Source: Myxococcales bacterium 68-20
Lineage (GTDB): Bacteria > Myxococcota_A > Polyangia > Polyangiales > Polyangiaceae
Assembly (NCBI GenBank): GCA_001899635.1
Contig: MKVQ01000038.1
Span: 1-64,000 of the forward strand
Direction of reading: 5' to 3'
Length of the DNA stretch: 64,000 bases
The stretch's first letter is position 1; every line of letters starts with the position of its first letter. A program made the position numbers and the translations under genes. A model generated the notes under the pieces. That model was not told where the DNA came from and ran no database searches. It saw only the letters and a list, made by a program, of their open reading frames with translations. Below, piece by piece: positions 1-9,297 of this stretch.

Positions 1-1
1 C

Positions 2-352
2 GAGGGGATTCGGCGCATCCGTCAGGCGTTCGGCGTCGCGTTCAGCGAGATGATGCCGCTGCCACGCGATGCGCCCGCCGCCGAGGATGTGCCGCGCTAT
101 TGGAGACGGCCCGAGCTCGCTGACGCTCGACGCGGGCGCGCCGGCGAGGTGATCCTGCCGGACAAGGTCGGGCGCGAGGTGGCGAAGATCTACACGTCGT
201 TTGCCTGGAATCGCGCTGGCAAGACGCGGCGTCAGAAGCGGCGTCGGTATCTCGATGACCTCGACCGGATGATGCACTTCGCGAGAGACCTCGCAGACGC
301 GCTCGGGGACAGTGCTGCGATGATCTATCCCATCTTGGAACGCGATCATTGA
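2..352 (+). CDS. Hypothetical protein, 5'-truncated by the window edge
   Basis: The reading frame is open from the first bases of the window, so this is probably the C-terminal 116 codons of a longer gene. An ATG at position 50 is only the first visible start. The product is charged, and its last part (around YLDDLDRMMHFARDLADALG) is predicted by eye to be helical. It has no signal peptide, membrane segment or motif I recognise. The stretch RRQKRRRYLDDL is strongly basic. Function is unknown. The frame shows the high third-position GC of real genes here, which supports it being coding. Confidence 0.5.
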   Translation, partial: EGIRRIRQAFGVAFSEMMPLPRDAPAAEDVPRYWRRPELADARRGRAGEVILPDKVGREVAKIYTSFAWNRAGKTRRQKRRRYLDDLDRMMHFARDLADALGDSAAMIYPILERDH

Positions 353-856
353 CGCGGTCGCGCGTGCGGGAACGACCGCATCTACTTCGCTCGTCCTTGG
401 TTGCGACGATCGTCATGACCTCCGGCGGCGTGCTGGTCCCGGGCGGGTGGTGGTAGAGGCGTGCTGCCGCCGCCGAGGAGCGGGAGCGCATGGTGCAGTG
501 CAGTGGGAGCGCTTGTCGAGGGACGCACTGTGACGCCGTTGCTCGGTTCAAGGGGGCGATGCGAGCGGGGGAGCGCGTACTCAAAGCGCTCGCCGGTGGC
601 GTCGCAGCCGGTGAGCGTTCCGACGGCGCAGTCGACGACGGACATCGGGGCCGCCACGCGGGCGCACGCGGGCGCACGCGGGCGACGCCGTGTTCGGGAA
701 GCTCATCGAGAAGAACGATTGCTCGGGGATCTGGTGAGTGGAGCAGCGACGCGATTGCCGATGTGCAACGCAATTCGCGTGCTGGGAGGGGCGTCGTGAG
801 AGGCGGCGCGCTGTCGCTTTCGGGGGCTGCGAGGGCCGTGCTAGCTCGTATTTGCC
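353..856. other. Intergenic region with no convincing gene
   Basis: About 500 bases between the partial first gene and hpd. Short overlapping frames exist on both strands, but none has consistent codon use or a recognisable product. A perfect short tandem repeat is present at 656-685: three 10-base units reading acgcgggcgc, the last differing in one base. The region just before 857 presumably holds the hpd promoter, but I cannot place it. Confidence 0.5.
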
Positions 857-2023
857 ATGGCGGGCGAGCATACCGGGATTACGGGCTACGATAGCTTCCA
901 CTTCGTCGTCGAGAACCTCGAGCGGAGTCGCAAGTTCTACACGGAGCGCTTCGACTTCAAGGAGGTCGCGCGCGCAGGCGACGAGCTCGTGTCGCGCGGC
1001 GGCCAGCAAGCGACCGTGTTCGGCGCCGGCGATGTCCGCGTCTGCGTGTCGACACCGCTGCGCCAGCAGTCGAAGGCCGCGCGCTTCCTGAAGAGGCATC
1101 CGGCGGGCGTCATGAGCCTCAGCTTTCGGGTGGAGGACCTCGACGCGACGATGGCGTTCCTCGAGAAGCGCGGAGGCACCTTTCTCGCCGACCCAGTCGA
1201 GGACGAGGACCGATCCGGTGGAACGTATCGCGGTGTCGAGATCGCCACCCCGCTCGGGGATCTCGCGTTCCGTTTCGTCGAGCGGCGTGGGTACAAGCCG
1301 TTCGCGCCCGGCTTCGTCGACGTTGGTGCCGGTCATGCGTCGAATCCGGTCAACATGTACGGCATTCGCCAGATCGATCACGTCACCTCGAACGGCCTGA
1401 CGATGCAGCCGATCATCGGGTGGTATCGCGAGGTGCTCGGGATGGAGCCGTTCTGGGACATCAGCTTCCACACCCAGGACGTCGCGGAGCAGCGCGCATC
1501 TGGGTCGGGCCTGCGCTCGATCGTGATGTGGGATCCGAAGAGTGGTGTGAAGTTCGCGACGAACGAGCCGCTTCGCCCTCACTTTCGCGACTCACAGATC
1601 GCGAAGTTCGTCGATGACAACGGTGGCCCCGGCGTGCAGCACATCGCTTTCGCGGTCGACAACATCGTGTGGTCGGTCGAGGAGCTGAAGCGCCGCGGTG
1701 TCGACTTCATGGAGACCCCGAAGGCCTACTACCTCGCGCTCCCCGAGCGCCTCGCCGCGCTCGGCATCACGAACGTGAAAGAGGAGATCGCCGAGCTCGA
1801 GCGCCTCCAGATCCTCGTCGATGGCGCGCAGCAGAAGTACATGCTCCAGATCTTCCTTCGCGAGGCCGCCGCGATGTACGACGAAGTCCGTGCCGGTCCG
1901 TTCTTCTACGAGGTGATCCAGCGTTGCGGTGACGAGGGCTTCGGCTACGGCAACTTCCGGGCACTCTTCGAGAGCATCGAGCGGTTTCAGAAGACCGGAG
2001 TCGCCGGGAAGCCGCGCGTGTGA
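857..2023 (+). CDS. hpd: 4-hydroxyphenylpyruvate dioxygenase
   Basis: A cytoplasmic non-haem iron enzyme that converts 4-hydroxyphenylpyruvate and O2 to homogentisate and CO2 in tyrosine degradation. At 388 residues it has the normal family length. Two vicinal-oxygen-chelate halves are visible, roughly residues 8-150 and 168-375. The expected Fe(II) ligands are present: H175 in IDHVT, H262 in GVQHIAF and E352 in FFYEVIQR. The C-terminal signature ALFESIE (369-375) is also present. The ATG at 857 starts directly before the conserved YDSFHFVVEN segment. No homogentisate dioxygenase or other tyrosine-pathway gene lies nearby, so it appears to be a single-gene unit. The related enzyme hydroxymandelate synthase shares the fold. 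The length and C-terminus favour the dioxygenase. Confidence 0.95.
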   Translation: MAGEHTGITGYDSFHFVVENLERSRKFYTERFDFKEVARAGDELVSRGGQQATVFGAGDVRVCVSTPLRQQSKAARFLKRHPAGVMSLSFRVEDLDATMAFLEKRGGTFLADPVEDEDRSGGTYRGVEIATPLGDLAFRFVERRGYKPFAPGFVDVGAGHASNPVNMYGIRQIDHVTSNGLTMQPIIGWYREVLGMEPFWDISFHTQDVAEQRASGSGLRSIVMWDPKSGVKFATNEPLRPHFRDSQIAKFVDDNGGPGVQHIAFAVDNIVWSVEELKRRGVDFMETPKAYYLALPERLAALGITNVKEEIAELERLQILVDGAQQKYMLQIFLREAAAMYDEVRAGPFFYEVIQRCGDEGFGYGNFRALFESIERFQKTGVAGKPRV

Positions 2024-2092
2024 GCGATGGTCGAGCTCTGCGCCGCCGAGAGGTTGGCATCGGCGTCGACGGCGCGCTCCGCGGGAGGAGCG

Positions 2093-2118
2093 GGCGCGTC
2101 TGGAAGACCGGACGCGCC
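2093..2118 (+). terminator. Hairpin downstream of hpd
   Basis: An 11-bp stem (ggcgcgtctgg against ccggacgcgcc, with one T-G wobble) closes a 4-base aaga loop, 70 bases after the hpd stop codon. No T-run follows, so it may be a weak or Rho-assisted terminator. Confidence 0.4.
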
Positions 2119-2244
2119 TGCTACCGCCGTGGGACTGACGTGACACATGACACCTGGCGTTCGCGGAGGGCGAGCGCGTAAGCTGTCCCTCCGGAAGCGA
2201 AGCGGCGATGGCCGCCTTCGCTCGATCGAACCCCATCGAGATCG

Positions 2245-2721
2245 ATGACTCGCGCCGCCTTCCTCGTTGCCGTGCTCGCCGTTGCTCCCTCGCTCCCGGA
2301 GGGGTGCGCCAAGGCCCTTGGCAAGGGCAAGGCATCTCAGCCAGCCGCATCGGCGGACGCGTCGACGCCGTCCGTCCCCGTCGCGACGGCGACTGCGACC
2401 GCGGCCGCGACTGGAACGGCGACCGCAACCGCGACCGCGGTGGCGACTCCGACCGCGCCGCCGGTCTGGGCTCCTCCGGACACGGGCGGCCCACTCCCGA
2501 CGCCTCCTCCTCCGGCGCCCTCCGTCAGCCCGGACGCGGTGAAGGCGCGCGCGCTCGCGGATGCGGGCGAGCACAAGAAGGTCCGCACGCTCCTCGAGAA
2601 GAAGGTGAAGGCGGGCAAGGGAACGGACGACGAGGCCACTGTCCTCATGGAGTCTTGCATCGCGCTGCGCGACAAGGCGTGCATCGACACCGTCAAGGCA
2701 AAGCACCCGGCTGTCGAATAG
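2245..2721 (+). CDS. Putative lipoprotein with Ala/Thr-rich linker
   Basis: A 158-residue product with a hydrophobic N-terminus (residues 4-15) followed by LPEGC, a marginal lipobox with the cysteine at 21. Residues about 30-75 are a low-complexity ATATAT stretch, and about 75-95 are Pro-rich. This looks like an extended cell-wall-spanning linker. The last 60 residues are helical, containing DAVKARALADAGEHKKVRTLL, and could form one or two TPR-like hairpins. Two cysteines (in ESCIALRDKACIDT) might form a disulfide. No specific family was recognised. It is probably anchored to a membrane on the periplasmic side. Confidence 0.6.
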   Translation: MTRAAFLVAVLAVAPSLPEGCAKALGKGKASQPAASADASTPSVPVATATATAAATGTATATATAVATPTAPPVWAPPDTGGPLPTPPPPAPSVSPDAVKARALADAGEHKKVRTLLEKKVKAGKGTDDEATVLMESCIALRDKACIDTVKAKHPAVE

Positions 2722-2765
2722 GGCACGTGCAACGCCGCACGGCGCCGGCGGCTCTCCCACACGGC

Positions 2766-2995
2766 GTGTGACGGTCGTCGGCGTGGTCATCGGTCGCGAC
2801 GAGCGGCCTCGAACAGGTGACGAGCAGCGCTGCGCAGCCGGCGTGGCTGCGTGTGATGGTCGTCGGCGTGGTCATCGGTCGCAACGAGCGGACTCGAAGA
2901 GGGCACGAGCAGCGCGGCACGGAGGACGTGGCTCGTCGCCACTGCGTGTAATCGTCGTCGGCGTGGTCGTCGGTCGCACGAGCGGGAACGATGCT
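2766..2995. repeat. Degenerate intergenic tandem repeat, three copies
   Basis: Three similar units begin at 2766, 2851 and 2946 (spacing 85 and 95 bases). Each starts gtgtgayggtcgtcggcgtg and continues gtcrtcggtcgc.acgagcgg. The first two match over about 65 bases with few changes; the third is shortened after about 45 bases. The copies lie in the non-coding gap 2722-3293, which otherwise shows no gene. Frames through the repeats have no start or codon pattern that would suggest protein. Confidence 0.6.
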
Positions 2996-3293
2996 GCGCC
3001 GCGTTTGCGCATCCTCTTGCACCGACGTGCTCCGCAGAGGAAGCCCCAACGATCCGAGAAGAGGCCCCAACGATCCGAGGAAGAAGAGGAACCCTGACCG
3101 TCCGCGACGTGTGGCCCAGTCATCCGCGGTGGAGCCCCACGACCCGCAGGGGTGGATGCTCGTTCTGCGTCGCATCCGGTCGCATCGACTCGACGAGCGC
3201 CGGAGGCGCACCACCGCGGTTCGACCCCCAAAATCGTCCCGCAAGCTGGGCTTCGGTCAATGCGGTTCACCACTTGCACCGAGGGGCCGCACG

Positions 3294-4241
3294 ATGTCCC
3301 GCCCCCACGCAGAACGCTCATGGAAAGACGTCCGCCCCATCGCGACGTCGTGCTGCATCGTGCTTGCGGTCCTGCTCGCTGCATGTGGCGGCAGCACCCG
3401 TCGCGCGTCGACGCCACACGGCAAGACGACGATCACCGGCGCGACCATGGCCCCGCGCGTCGAGCGGCTCGTCGTGGCGGACCGTGGCTCCGTATCGATG
3501 GTCGCGCGAGGCGGATGCGTGGCGACGGTGAAGACCGCGGAGAGTGAAGGGGGCACATACGACGAGCTTGGTGTCCGATGCCCGAAGCCGGAGCGTATCA
3601 AGGGATGGTTCGAAGGCGCGGAGCGCGTTATCGCGACCCTCGCGCTAGAGCCTGTGCGCGAGGAGCTGGAGGACGTCGAGGACACGAAGCTGCCGCTTGC
3701 CAAGCTCCTCACCACGTCAGGCAAGACGCTCCGGGTCGTGAGGACGGACGACATCGAGCGGCTCGCCGCCGAGGTCCGCGCCTTGGCGACGGAGCTCGCC
3801 GCGGCCGAAGCGGTCTCTCCCGGTCCCGCATCCGCGGAGGGCTGGGAGATGTTGCACGTCCAGGGGCCCGCGCATGTCCTGCTCGCCGGCACTCCGGCTC
3901 ACGGGGTCCTCGAGGCGCGCATGTCCACGAACGGGCAGTACATGTGCGAGTTCATCACGAACGTCGGCGACGGGCCGATGCGCGTGACGAAGAGCGGGTG
4001 GCTCTCGCCGAAGACCGCGAGCCACGCGATCGACGAGGTGCTCGGACCGTTCGACGCGATCGCCGCGAACGAGAAACCGCAGTCGACCTTCGCCGCCGGG
4101 ATGAAAAGCGGAACGGAACAGAAGTCCAGCGCAGTCTCCACTGCCTCGGTGTTCGAGCTCTTCTCACAAGTGCAGGACGCGCTCGGTGACGCGTGCCTGC
4201 CGGAGCTCGAGCCGCCCCCGACGACGCCGATCGGTCTCTAA
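3294..4241 (+). CDS. Hypothetical lipoprotein
   Basis: A 315-residue product starting at the ATG at 3294, the first start that gives a signal peptide. The open frame extends about 100 codons upstream, but that part is Arg-rich and unlike real protein. The N-terminus has basic residues, then a hydrophobic run ending LLAACGGS, a good lipobox. The mature part has a segment with YDELGVRCPKPERIKGW, and mixed alpha/beta character around residues 60-230. It ends in a helical, Pro-terminated tail. Nothing identifies a family. It stands alone, convergent with the solute-binding protein gene that follows. Confidence 0.65.
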   Translation: MSRPHAERSWKDVRPIATSCCIVLAVLLAACGGSTRRASTPHGKTTITGATMAPRVERLVVADRGSVSMVARGGCVATVKTAESEGGTYDELGVRCPKPERIKGWFEGAERVIATLALEPVREELEDVEDTKLPLAKLLTTSGKTLRVVRTDDIERLAAEVRALATELAAAEAVSPGPASAEGWEMLHVQGPAHVLLAGTPAHGVLEARMSTNGQYMCEFITNVGDGPMRVTKSGWLSPKTASHAIDEVLGPFDAIAANEKPQSTFAAGMKSGTEQKSSAVSTASVFELFSQVQDALGDACLPELEPPPTTPIGL

Positions 4242-4356
4242 GCGGGAGCGCGCCGTATCGACGGCGACCGCGCACGACGCGCCGTTCGTCGACGCGAGCG
4301 CGCGCGTCAGCGAGACGCTACGCACGTAGCCGGCGGGGTCCGTCACGGACTGACGT

Positions 4357-5868
4357 TCAGCGGAGCGTCGCCAGATCGAGCCAACGCCCCTCGGCGCTCG
4401 GCCGGAACGCGGCCGCGCGGGTGCTCGCGACCGCAATGTGGTCCTCGTGCCAGAGCGGGATGAGGAGCGCCCGATCGCGGACGAGCCGCTCGAGCGACGC
4501 GTAGATCGCGCGGCGTGCCTCCGGGGCGCGCTCCTCCGCACCGTTGTCGAGCAGACGATCAAGGTCCGCGTCGCGCACACGCCCGCGATTCACCCCGGCG
4601 GGGGGGACCGACGACGAATGAAGGAACACCCGAAGGACGTTGGGCTCCGTCACCTCCGGCATCTGCAGCGTTGCGAGCTCGAAGTCGCCGGCGCCCAGGC
4701 GCGCGATCATCGTCCCGAGCTCGAGAGGAATCACCTCGAGGAAGACGCCGATGCCGGAGAGGTCCTGCGCGATCTGGCGCGCGATTGTCCCGCGGAGGCG
4801 ATCGGTCGACGTGAGGAGCGTGAGGCGGAGCGGCAACACCCCCGCCTCTGCGAGCGCGCGCTGCGCGGCCGCCGGATCATGCGCGAGCGGCTCGGCATCG
4901 GTATGCGCCCAGTGCGTCGGGGGTAGCAGTGTGCTCGCAGCCGAGGCGTGGCCCGCGAGGAGAGTCTTCGCGATCCGCGCGCGATCGATCGCGAGCGCGA
5001 TCGCCTTCCGGACACGGACGTCCGCCAGCGGTCCTCGATCGGTGCGGGCGAGCATGTACGTCAGGTTCGCGCCCGGCCGCGTCGACACTTCGAGCCCGGG
5101 AGCATCGGCGAGCGCGGGCAACAGCGTGGGCGAGAATCCGTTGACGACGAGGTCAGCGCGTCCAGCGTGCATCCGGAGCGCGCGTGCGTTCTCGTCGTGT
5201 ACGGTGCGGATCGTCACGGAGTGAGCTGGAGACGGGAGCGCGCCGCTCTTCGCCGGCACGAGCCCGATCGCGCCCGGCTCGCGTGATGCGACGACGAACG
5301 GCCCGAGCCCGTCGAGGCTGCCGTCCGGACGCGGCGGCGACGCGGCCTCGTCTGCGCGCAGGATCGGCAGCTCGAGATCGGTGAGGAGCGTCGCGTGAGC
5401 ACGCTGGAGCGTGATGACGACCTCGTGATCGCCGCGAGCAGTCGTCTCACCGATCGCGTCGACGACGCGCGCGTGGCGGGAGCCGACCTCCGGTGACTTG
5501 AACGCGCGGATCGTCGCGACCACGTCGCGTGCATCGAAGCTGGCTCCGGAGTGGAAGCGGACGTCGTCGCGGAGCTCGACGACGAGCGTGCGTTCGTCGC
5601 TCCATCTCCACGCGCGCGCGAGGTACGGAACCGGCTCGAGCGTGCTCGGATCGAGCCGCACGAGCCCGGCATGGACGAGGCGGCTCGCGCGGAGCGCGAC
5701 GGCGTCCGTCGCGTGACGCGGATCGAGCGTCTCGGCGTCCGTCGGGACGAGCAGCTCGATCGGCCGCTCCCCGCCGTCCTTCGCGCGGCTGCTGGGCGTG
5801 CAGGCGGCGCCGAAGAGCGACGCGCCGACCGCGAGCAGAGCCGTCATCCGTGCTGCGCGCAGGACCAC
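4357..5868 (-). CDS. ABC transporter solute-binding lipoprotein, family 5 (peptide/nickel type)
   Basis: A 503-residue periplasmic lipoprotein of the DppA/OppA superfamily (SBP_bac_5), which captures peptides or similar solutes for an ABC importer. The signal ends SLFGAACTPS with the lipid cysteine at 23. The family hallmarks are visible in order: LVPTDAETLDPRHATD near the N-terminus, then YLARAWRWSDERTLVVELRD with DVRFHSGASFDARDVV, then the hinge region with LADVRVRKAIALAIDR. The GTG at 5868 gives Arg residues before the hydrophobic core. The ATG at 5847 is an alternative that loses them. No permease or ATPase gene adjoins it, so the substrate and partner are unknown. It is divergent from dacB. 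Confidence 0.85.
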   Translation of the reverse strand: MVLRAARMTALLAVGASLFGAACTPSSRAKDGGERPIELLVPTDAETLDPRHATDAVALRASRLVHAGLVRLDPSTLEPVPYLARAWRWSDERTLVVELRDDVRFHSGASFDARDVVATIRAFKSPEVGSRHARVVDAIGETTARGDHEVVITLQRAHATLLTDLELPILRADEAASPPRPDGSLDGLGPFVVASREPGAIGLVPAKSGALPSPAHSVTIRTVHDENARALRMHAGRADLVVNGFSPTLLPALADAPGLEVSTRPGANLTYMLARTDRGPLADVRVRKAIALAIDRARIAKTLLAGHASAASTLLPPTHWAHTDAEPLAHDPAAAQRALAEAGVLPLRLTLLTSTDRLRGTIARQIAQDLSGIGVFLEVIPLELGTMIARLGAGDFELATLQMPEVTEPNVLRVFLHSSSVPPAGVNRGRVRDADLDRLLDNGAEERAPEARRAIYASLERLVRDRALLIPLWHEDHIAVASTRAAAFRPSAEGRWLDLATLR

Positions 5869-6014
5869 GAATCACGACTACTAACAGAGGCCGCGAAATC
5901 GGACGAATCGAAAGAAGGCCGCCGGCGTTTCACGTCCGGGCGCGCTTCCCTGGCCGGCGCCCGGTGTCCGCGCGGCTTGTGGTCTCCGACGACCCCGGAG
6001 TAAGAACCTCGTCG

Positions 6015-7526
6015 ATGAAGCGCGCAGTTCGACGTCTCGCCCTTTCGCTGGCCGCCTCGGTCGTCGTCCTCTCGGGGTCGGGAGGGAGCGCGCAATCCCA
6101 GACCACGGCGAACGCGAACGCGAACACGAACCCGAACGGGATTGCAGGTGGGAGCACGTCGGGGCGCGCCCCGGAGATCGAGGCCGCCGTCCGGGCGCTC
6201 GTGCGTGACCGCGCCTTGAAGGACGCGCAGATCGGCGTCGTCGTCATGGACGCCGAGAACGGCGACATCCTCGCCCAGGCGGGCGAGCACACGGTCCTGA
6301 ACCCGGCGTCGAATGCCAAGCTCTACACCGCCGCGGCCGCGCTTGCGATGTTGAAGGCGACGCACAGGTACCAGACCACGCTGAGCGGCTCGGTGAAGAG
6401 CGGCGGCGTCTCGAACCTCGTGCTCCGGGGGCACGGCGATCCGTCGCTGCGCTCGCGCGATCTCTGGCAGATGGTGGCAGAGCTCAAGGCGTACGGCGTG
6501 CGGCGGATCGAGGGCGACATCTTCGTCGACCAGAAGTTCTTCGACGAGCAGACGACGCCGCCAGCGTTCGAGCAGCAGCCGAACGAGTGGGCCGCCTTCC
6601 GCGCCCCGGTGAGCGCCGTCGCGTTGAACGGCAACACGGTGACGCTCGCGGTCCGCCCGACCTCCACCGATCAACCCGCGGTCTCGTGGTTCGATCCGCC
6701 GGGGTTCGTGGATGTGGACGGCTCGGTGAAGACGGGCGACGACGGCGCCGACTCCGTCATCCTCGCGCTCTCGCCGAACGGCAAGCGCCTCTCGGCGAAG
6801 CTCGCGGGCACCGTCGGAGCCGACGCGAAGCTCGTGCGCTACACGCGCCGTGTCGACGATCCGCGACTCCTCGCAGGCTACGCGCTCAAGGCGATCCTCG
6901 AGGAGCAAGGGCTGAAGGTCGCCGGCGACGTGAAGCTCGGCAGCGGCGGCGAAAAGGTCAGCGTGATCGCGCGCCACGAGTCCGAGCCGCTCTCGGCGCT
7001 GCTCTATCCCGTCGGTAAGAATAGCGACAACTTCTACGCGGAGATGGTCTTCAAGTCGATCGCCGCCGAAGGGAAGGCGCGTCCGGCGAAGAGCCAGGAG
7101 TCCGCCGAGATGGTCAGCGCCTGGCTGATGAAGAACGATCTCGGAGACGCGGGGGTCGTCATCAAGAACGGCTCCGGCCTCTTCGACTCGAACCGCACGA
7201 CCGCGTTCAGTACCGCCAAGCTCCTACGACACTGCTGGCAGGACTCCTCGGTGAAAAACGAGTTCGTCGCGCAGCTCGCGATCGGCGGTGTCGACGGTAC
7301 GCTCCACAAGCGCTTCCGCGACACGCGCGCCCGCCGCGCCATCCGCGCGAAGACGGGCACGCTCGACGACGCGATCGCCCTCTCGGGCTACGTGCTCGGC
7401 CCGTCCGGGAAGAACACGATCGCCTTCTCGATCCTCTTCAATCGCGTCGCCGGACACGCCGCGTCGGCACGCATGGCGGCGGACAAGCTCGTGCAGCTGA
7501 TCTACGAGCGTCAGTGGAAGCAGTGA
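6015..7526 (+). CDS. dacB: D-alanyl-D-alanine carboxypeptidase/endopeptidase, PBP4 type (family S13)
   Basis: A periplasmic penicillin-binding protein that trims or cleaves peptidoglycan cross-links. The product of 503 residues has a signal peptide (1-26, ending SGSGGSAQS) and a short Asn/Thr-rich linker. All three S13 active-site motifs are present: SNAK (99-102) with nucleophile S99, SDN (337-339) and KTG (446-448). The long insert between motif one and motif two is typical of the class C low-molecular-mass PBPs. The frame runs far upstream of 6015, but only this ATG yields a signal peptide, so the upstream part is treated as non-coding. It is divergent from the solute-binding protein gene and convergent with the papain-like gene. 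Confidence 0.92.
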   Translation: MKRAVRRLALSLAASVVVLSGSGGSAQSQTTANANANTNPNGIAGGSTSGRAPEIEAAVRALVRDRALKDAQIGVVVMDAENGDILAQAGEHTVLNPASNAKLYTAAAALAMLKATHRYQTTLSGSVKSGGVSNLVLRGHGDPSLRSRDLWQMVAELKAYGVRRIEGDIFVDQKFFDEQTTPPAFEQQPNEWAAFRAPVSAVALNGNTVTLAVRPTSTDQPAVSWFDPPGFVDVDGSVKTGDDGADSVILALSPNGKRLSAKLAGTVGADAKLVRYTRRVDDPRLLAGYALKAILEEQGLKVAGDVKLGSGGEKVSVIARHESEPLSALLYPVGKNSDNFYAEMVFKSIAAEGKARPAKSQESAEMVSAWLMKNDLGDAGVVIKNGSGLFDSNRTTAFSTAKLLRHCWQDSSVKNEFVAQLAIGGVDGTLHKRFRDTRARRAIRAKTGTLDDAIALSGYVLGPSGKNTIAFSILFNRVAGHAASARMAADKLVQLIYERQWKQ

Positions 7527-7560
7527 CCCTCGTAGGGTAGGGCGCTCGATCTCGAGCCCT
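7526..7560. terminator. Probable bidirectional terminator between convergent genes
   Basis: Two adjacent small hairpins fill the 48-base gap between dacB and the papain-like gene: accct-cgt-agggt at 7526-7538, and gctcg-atct-cgagc at 7544-7557 with flanking G-C pairs. Neither has a clear T-run. Confidence 0.35.
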
Positions 7561-7574
7561 CGCTCGCGCGCTCC

Positions 7575-8849
7575 TCAGTAGCCGGGCGGGAGGACGAAGT
7601 CGTTCAGCGGAGTCGCGTCGCGGCAGTCATCGGTGCTGCCGGTATCGTCGTCCTTCTGGACGCACCGCTTGATCGGCCCGTCGAGGTAGCTCATGTAGAG
7701 GTCGTGGTAGCCCGGAAGGACGAACCCACGATCGGGCCGGTACGTGCCCCACGAGTTCTTGATCCGGATGAACTCGATCTTCGCCGAGGATGAGAGCGCC
7801 GCCTGGAGGGCCTCGGAGCGCGTCTCGTTGACGCCCGCCTCGAGCGTGCCGAAGCCGGGCACGTCGTTGATCTGGTAGTCCTCGACCACGACCATGTGCC
7901 CGCCCTGACGGCCCGGCGTCGTCGGCGGAGCGGTGAAGCGGCCCTGCGAGTCGAGCGCGTTGAAGTCGACGTACCAGGACATGATGACGGGCTGCTTGTC
8001 GTGCATTGCCCGCTGGAGGCGCGCGAGCATCGTGCGGCGCGACGACGGCGCGTACGGGTAGCTGGCCATCTGCCACGCGAAGCGGCCGGTGCGGTAGGTG
8101 CTCCACGACGACGAGCGCGTACCGATCGCGTCCTGGAGCGTGGCCGTCACGGGCTCCTTCGTGTCGGGATCGCGGAGGCGCACCTTGATGTCGCTCGCGC
8201 GCTTGATCGACGTGAAGCGGGTGCTGACCGTGCTCTTGTCGAGCGTGCGCGTGACGCTCATGCCGAAGACGCGATTGAGCTGCGTGACGACGTTCGGTGC
8301 CAGCTCGAACGCCTTGTCGAGCTCCTTGCGGACGAGCAGGCGGTCACGGCGCGCTTCCGGGGTGGAGAGCGCGCCCGTCTTGAGCGATGCGTTCATCTTC
8401 GCGAGCGCCGCGCTCTGGCGCAGCGACATCTCGGCGGCTGCCTCCGACGGGATGAAGGAGCCCTCGTTCATGATGCCGTAGCGAGCGATGATCTCCGCGG
8501 CGGTGGCGTACCAGCCGCCCGTCTGGATCTCGTCCGAGGCGGCGCCGTTCGCGATCTGATCGAACCAGTGCCAGTAGGTCCAGTACGACTCGCTCATGTT
8601 CAGCTCGGTCGCGCCGGGGACCTGCTTCGCCAGCGACTCCGCCCAGCTCGCGGTCGCGTACAGCCAGCAGTTGCCGATCGACTGGCGCTTCACCCGCGAG
8701 TTGTCGATGTCGACGATCGCGTCGTCGGTCGCTTCGACCTCCTCGTCCTCGGAGTCCGCATCCGCGGCGAGCGAGCAGCCGGCGACGAAGATGGATCCCG
8801 TGGCAAGGAGAGCAGCGAGGAGCGAGCGACGAGCCAGTTCGAATCGCAT
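7575..8849 (-). CDS. Papain-like (C1 family) cysteine peptidase lipoprotein
   Basis: A 424-residue lipoprotein (signal ending IFVAGCS, lipid cysteine 25) with the catalytic set of clan CA cysteine peptidases. Q56 forms the oxyanion hole and C61 is the nucleophile in QSIGNCWLYA. H318 lies in GGHMVVVEDY and N365 in IKNSWGT. The spacing and the absence of a usual propeptide resemble bleomycin-hydrolase-like C1B members more than plant papains. A 250-residue block between C61 and H318 is mostly helical with many charged residues and replaces the usual loop. The acidic linker (residues 30-45) follows the lipid site. I chose the ATG at 8849. An upstream start would add 15 residues before the signal. 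Confidence 0.85.
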   Translation of the reverse strand: MRFELARRSLLAALLATGSIFVAGCSLAADADSEDEEVEATDDAIVDIDNSRVKRQSIGNCWLYATASWAESLAKQVPGATELNMSESYWTYWHWFDQIANGAASDEIQTGGWYATAAEIIARYGIMNEGSFIPSEAAAEMSLRQSAALAKMNASLKTGALSTPEARRDRLLVRKELDKAFELAPNVVTQLNRVFGMSVTRTLDKSTVSTRFTSIKRASDIKVRLRDPDTKEPVTATLQDAIGTRSSSWSTYRTGRFAWQMASYPYAPSSRRTMLARLQRAMHDKQPVIMSWYVDFNALDSQGRFTAPPTTPGRQGGHMVVVEDYQINDVPGFGTLEAGVNETRSEALQAALSSSAKIEFIRIKNSWGTYRPDRGFVLPGYHDLYMSYLDGPIKRCVQKDDDTGSTDDCRDATPLNDFVLPPGY

Positions 8850-9297
8850 GGAAGGATCTTCCTCTTGGCAGAAGGACGCATGCCGATGGAGCACGCCACG
8901 CGCGCGTGGCTCGATGAGCGACGCGGCGGGCGGCAGGAGTCAGGTGTCTCCGCTGGGCGCGGCGTCTGCTCGGCGGGAGAGCCGAGCGACGACCGGAAAG
9001 GCTAGGAAAGGGAAGGGGGGAGGAGCGCCCGCCGCGGAGACGAGGGCGGTCTAGCATACAGATCCGCACATGCAATGTGAGTGTGCGTTTCTAGTCTGCT
9101 GACGAGAGCGGGGATCCCCATAAGCAAGAAAGCATTCAGGAAAGCGCTCGATGGCAAATCACCACGCCGCGAGGAGAGGCGACGCCGGGGAGCGATGGGC
9201 TTCTACGTCAGGGGATGTGCGCTCCTTCCCATCTTTTCGTTCTGCGCGGTGCGAGCGGAGACGGCTCGCGCGCCCCGGTGATACTTTCGTCGACCCC
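8850..9297. other. Divergent intergenic region
   Basis: About 450 bases between the papain-like gene (leftward) and the TerB-like gene (rightward). No coding frame is convincing. A short inverted repeat, cgcaca and tgtgcg, sits at 9065-9070 and 9082-9087 with an 11-base spacer in a locally AT-richer patch. It could be an operator, but the arms are only six bases long. Confidence 0.4.
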
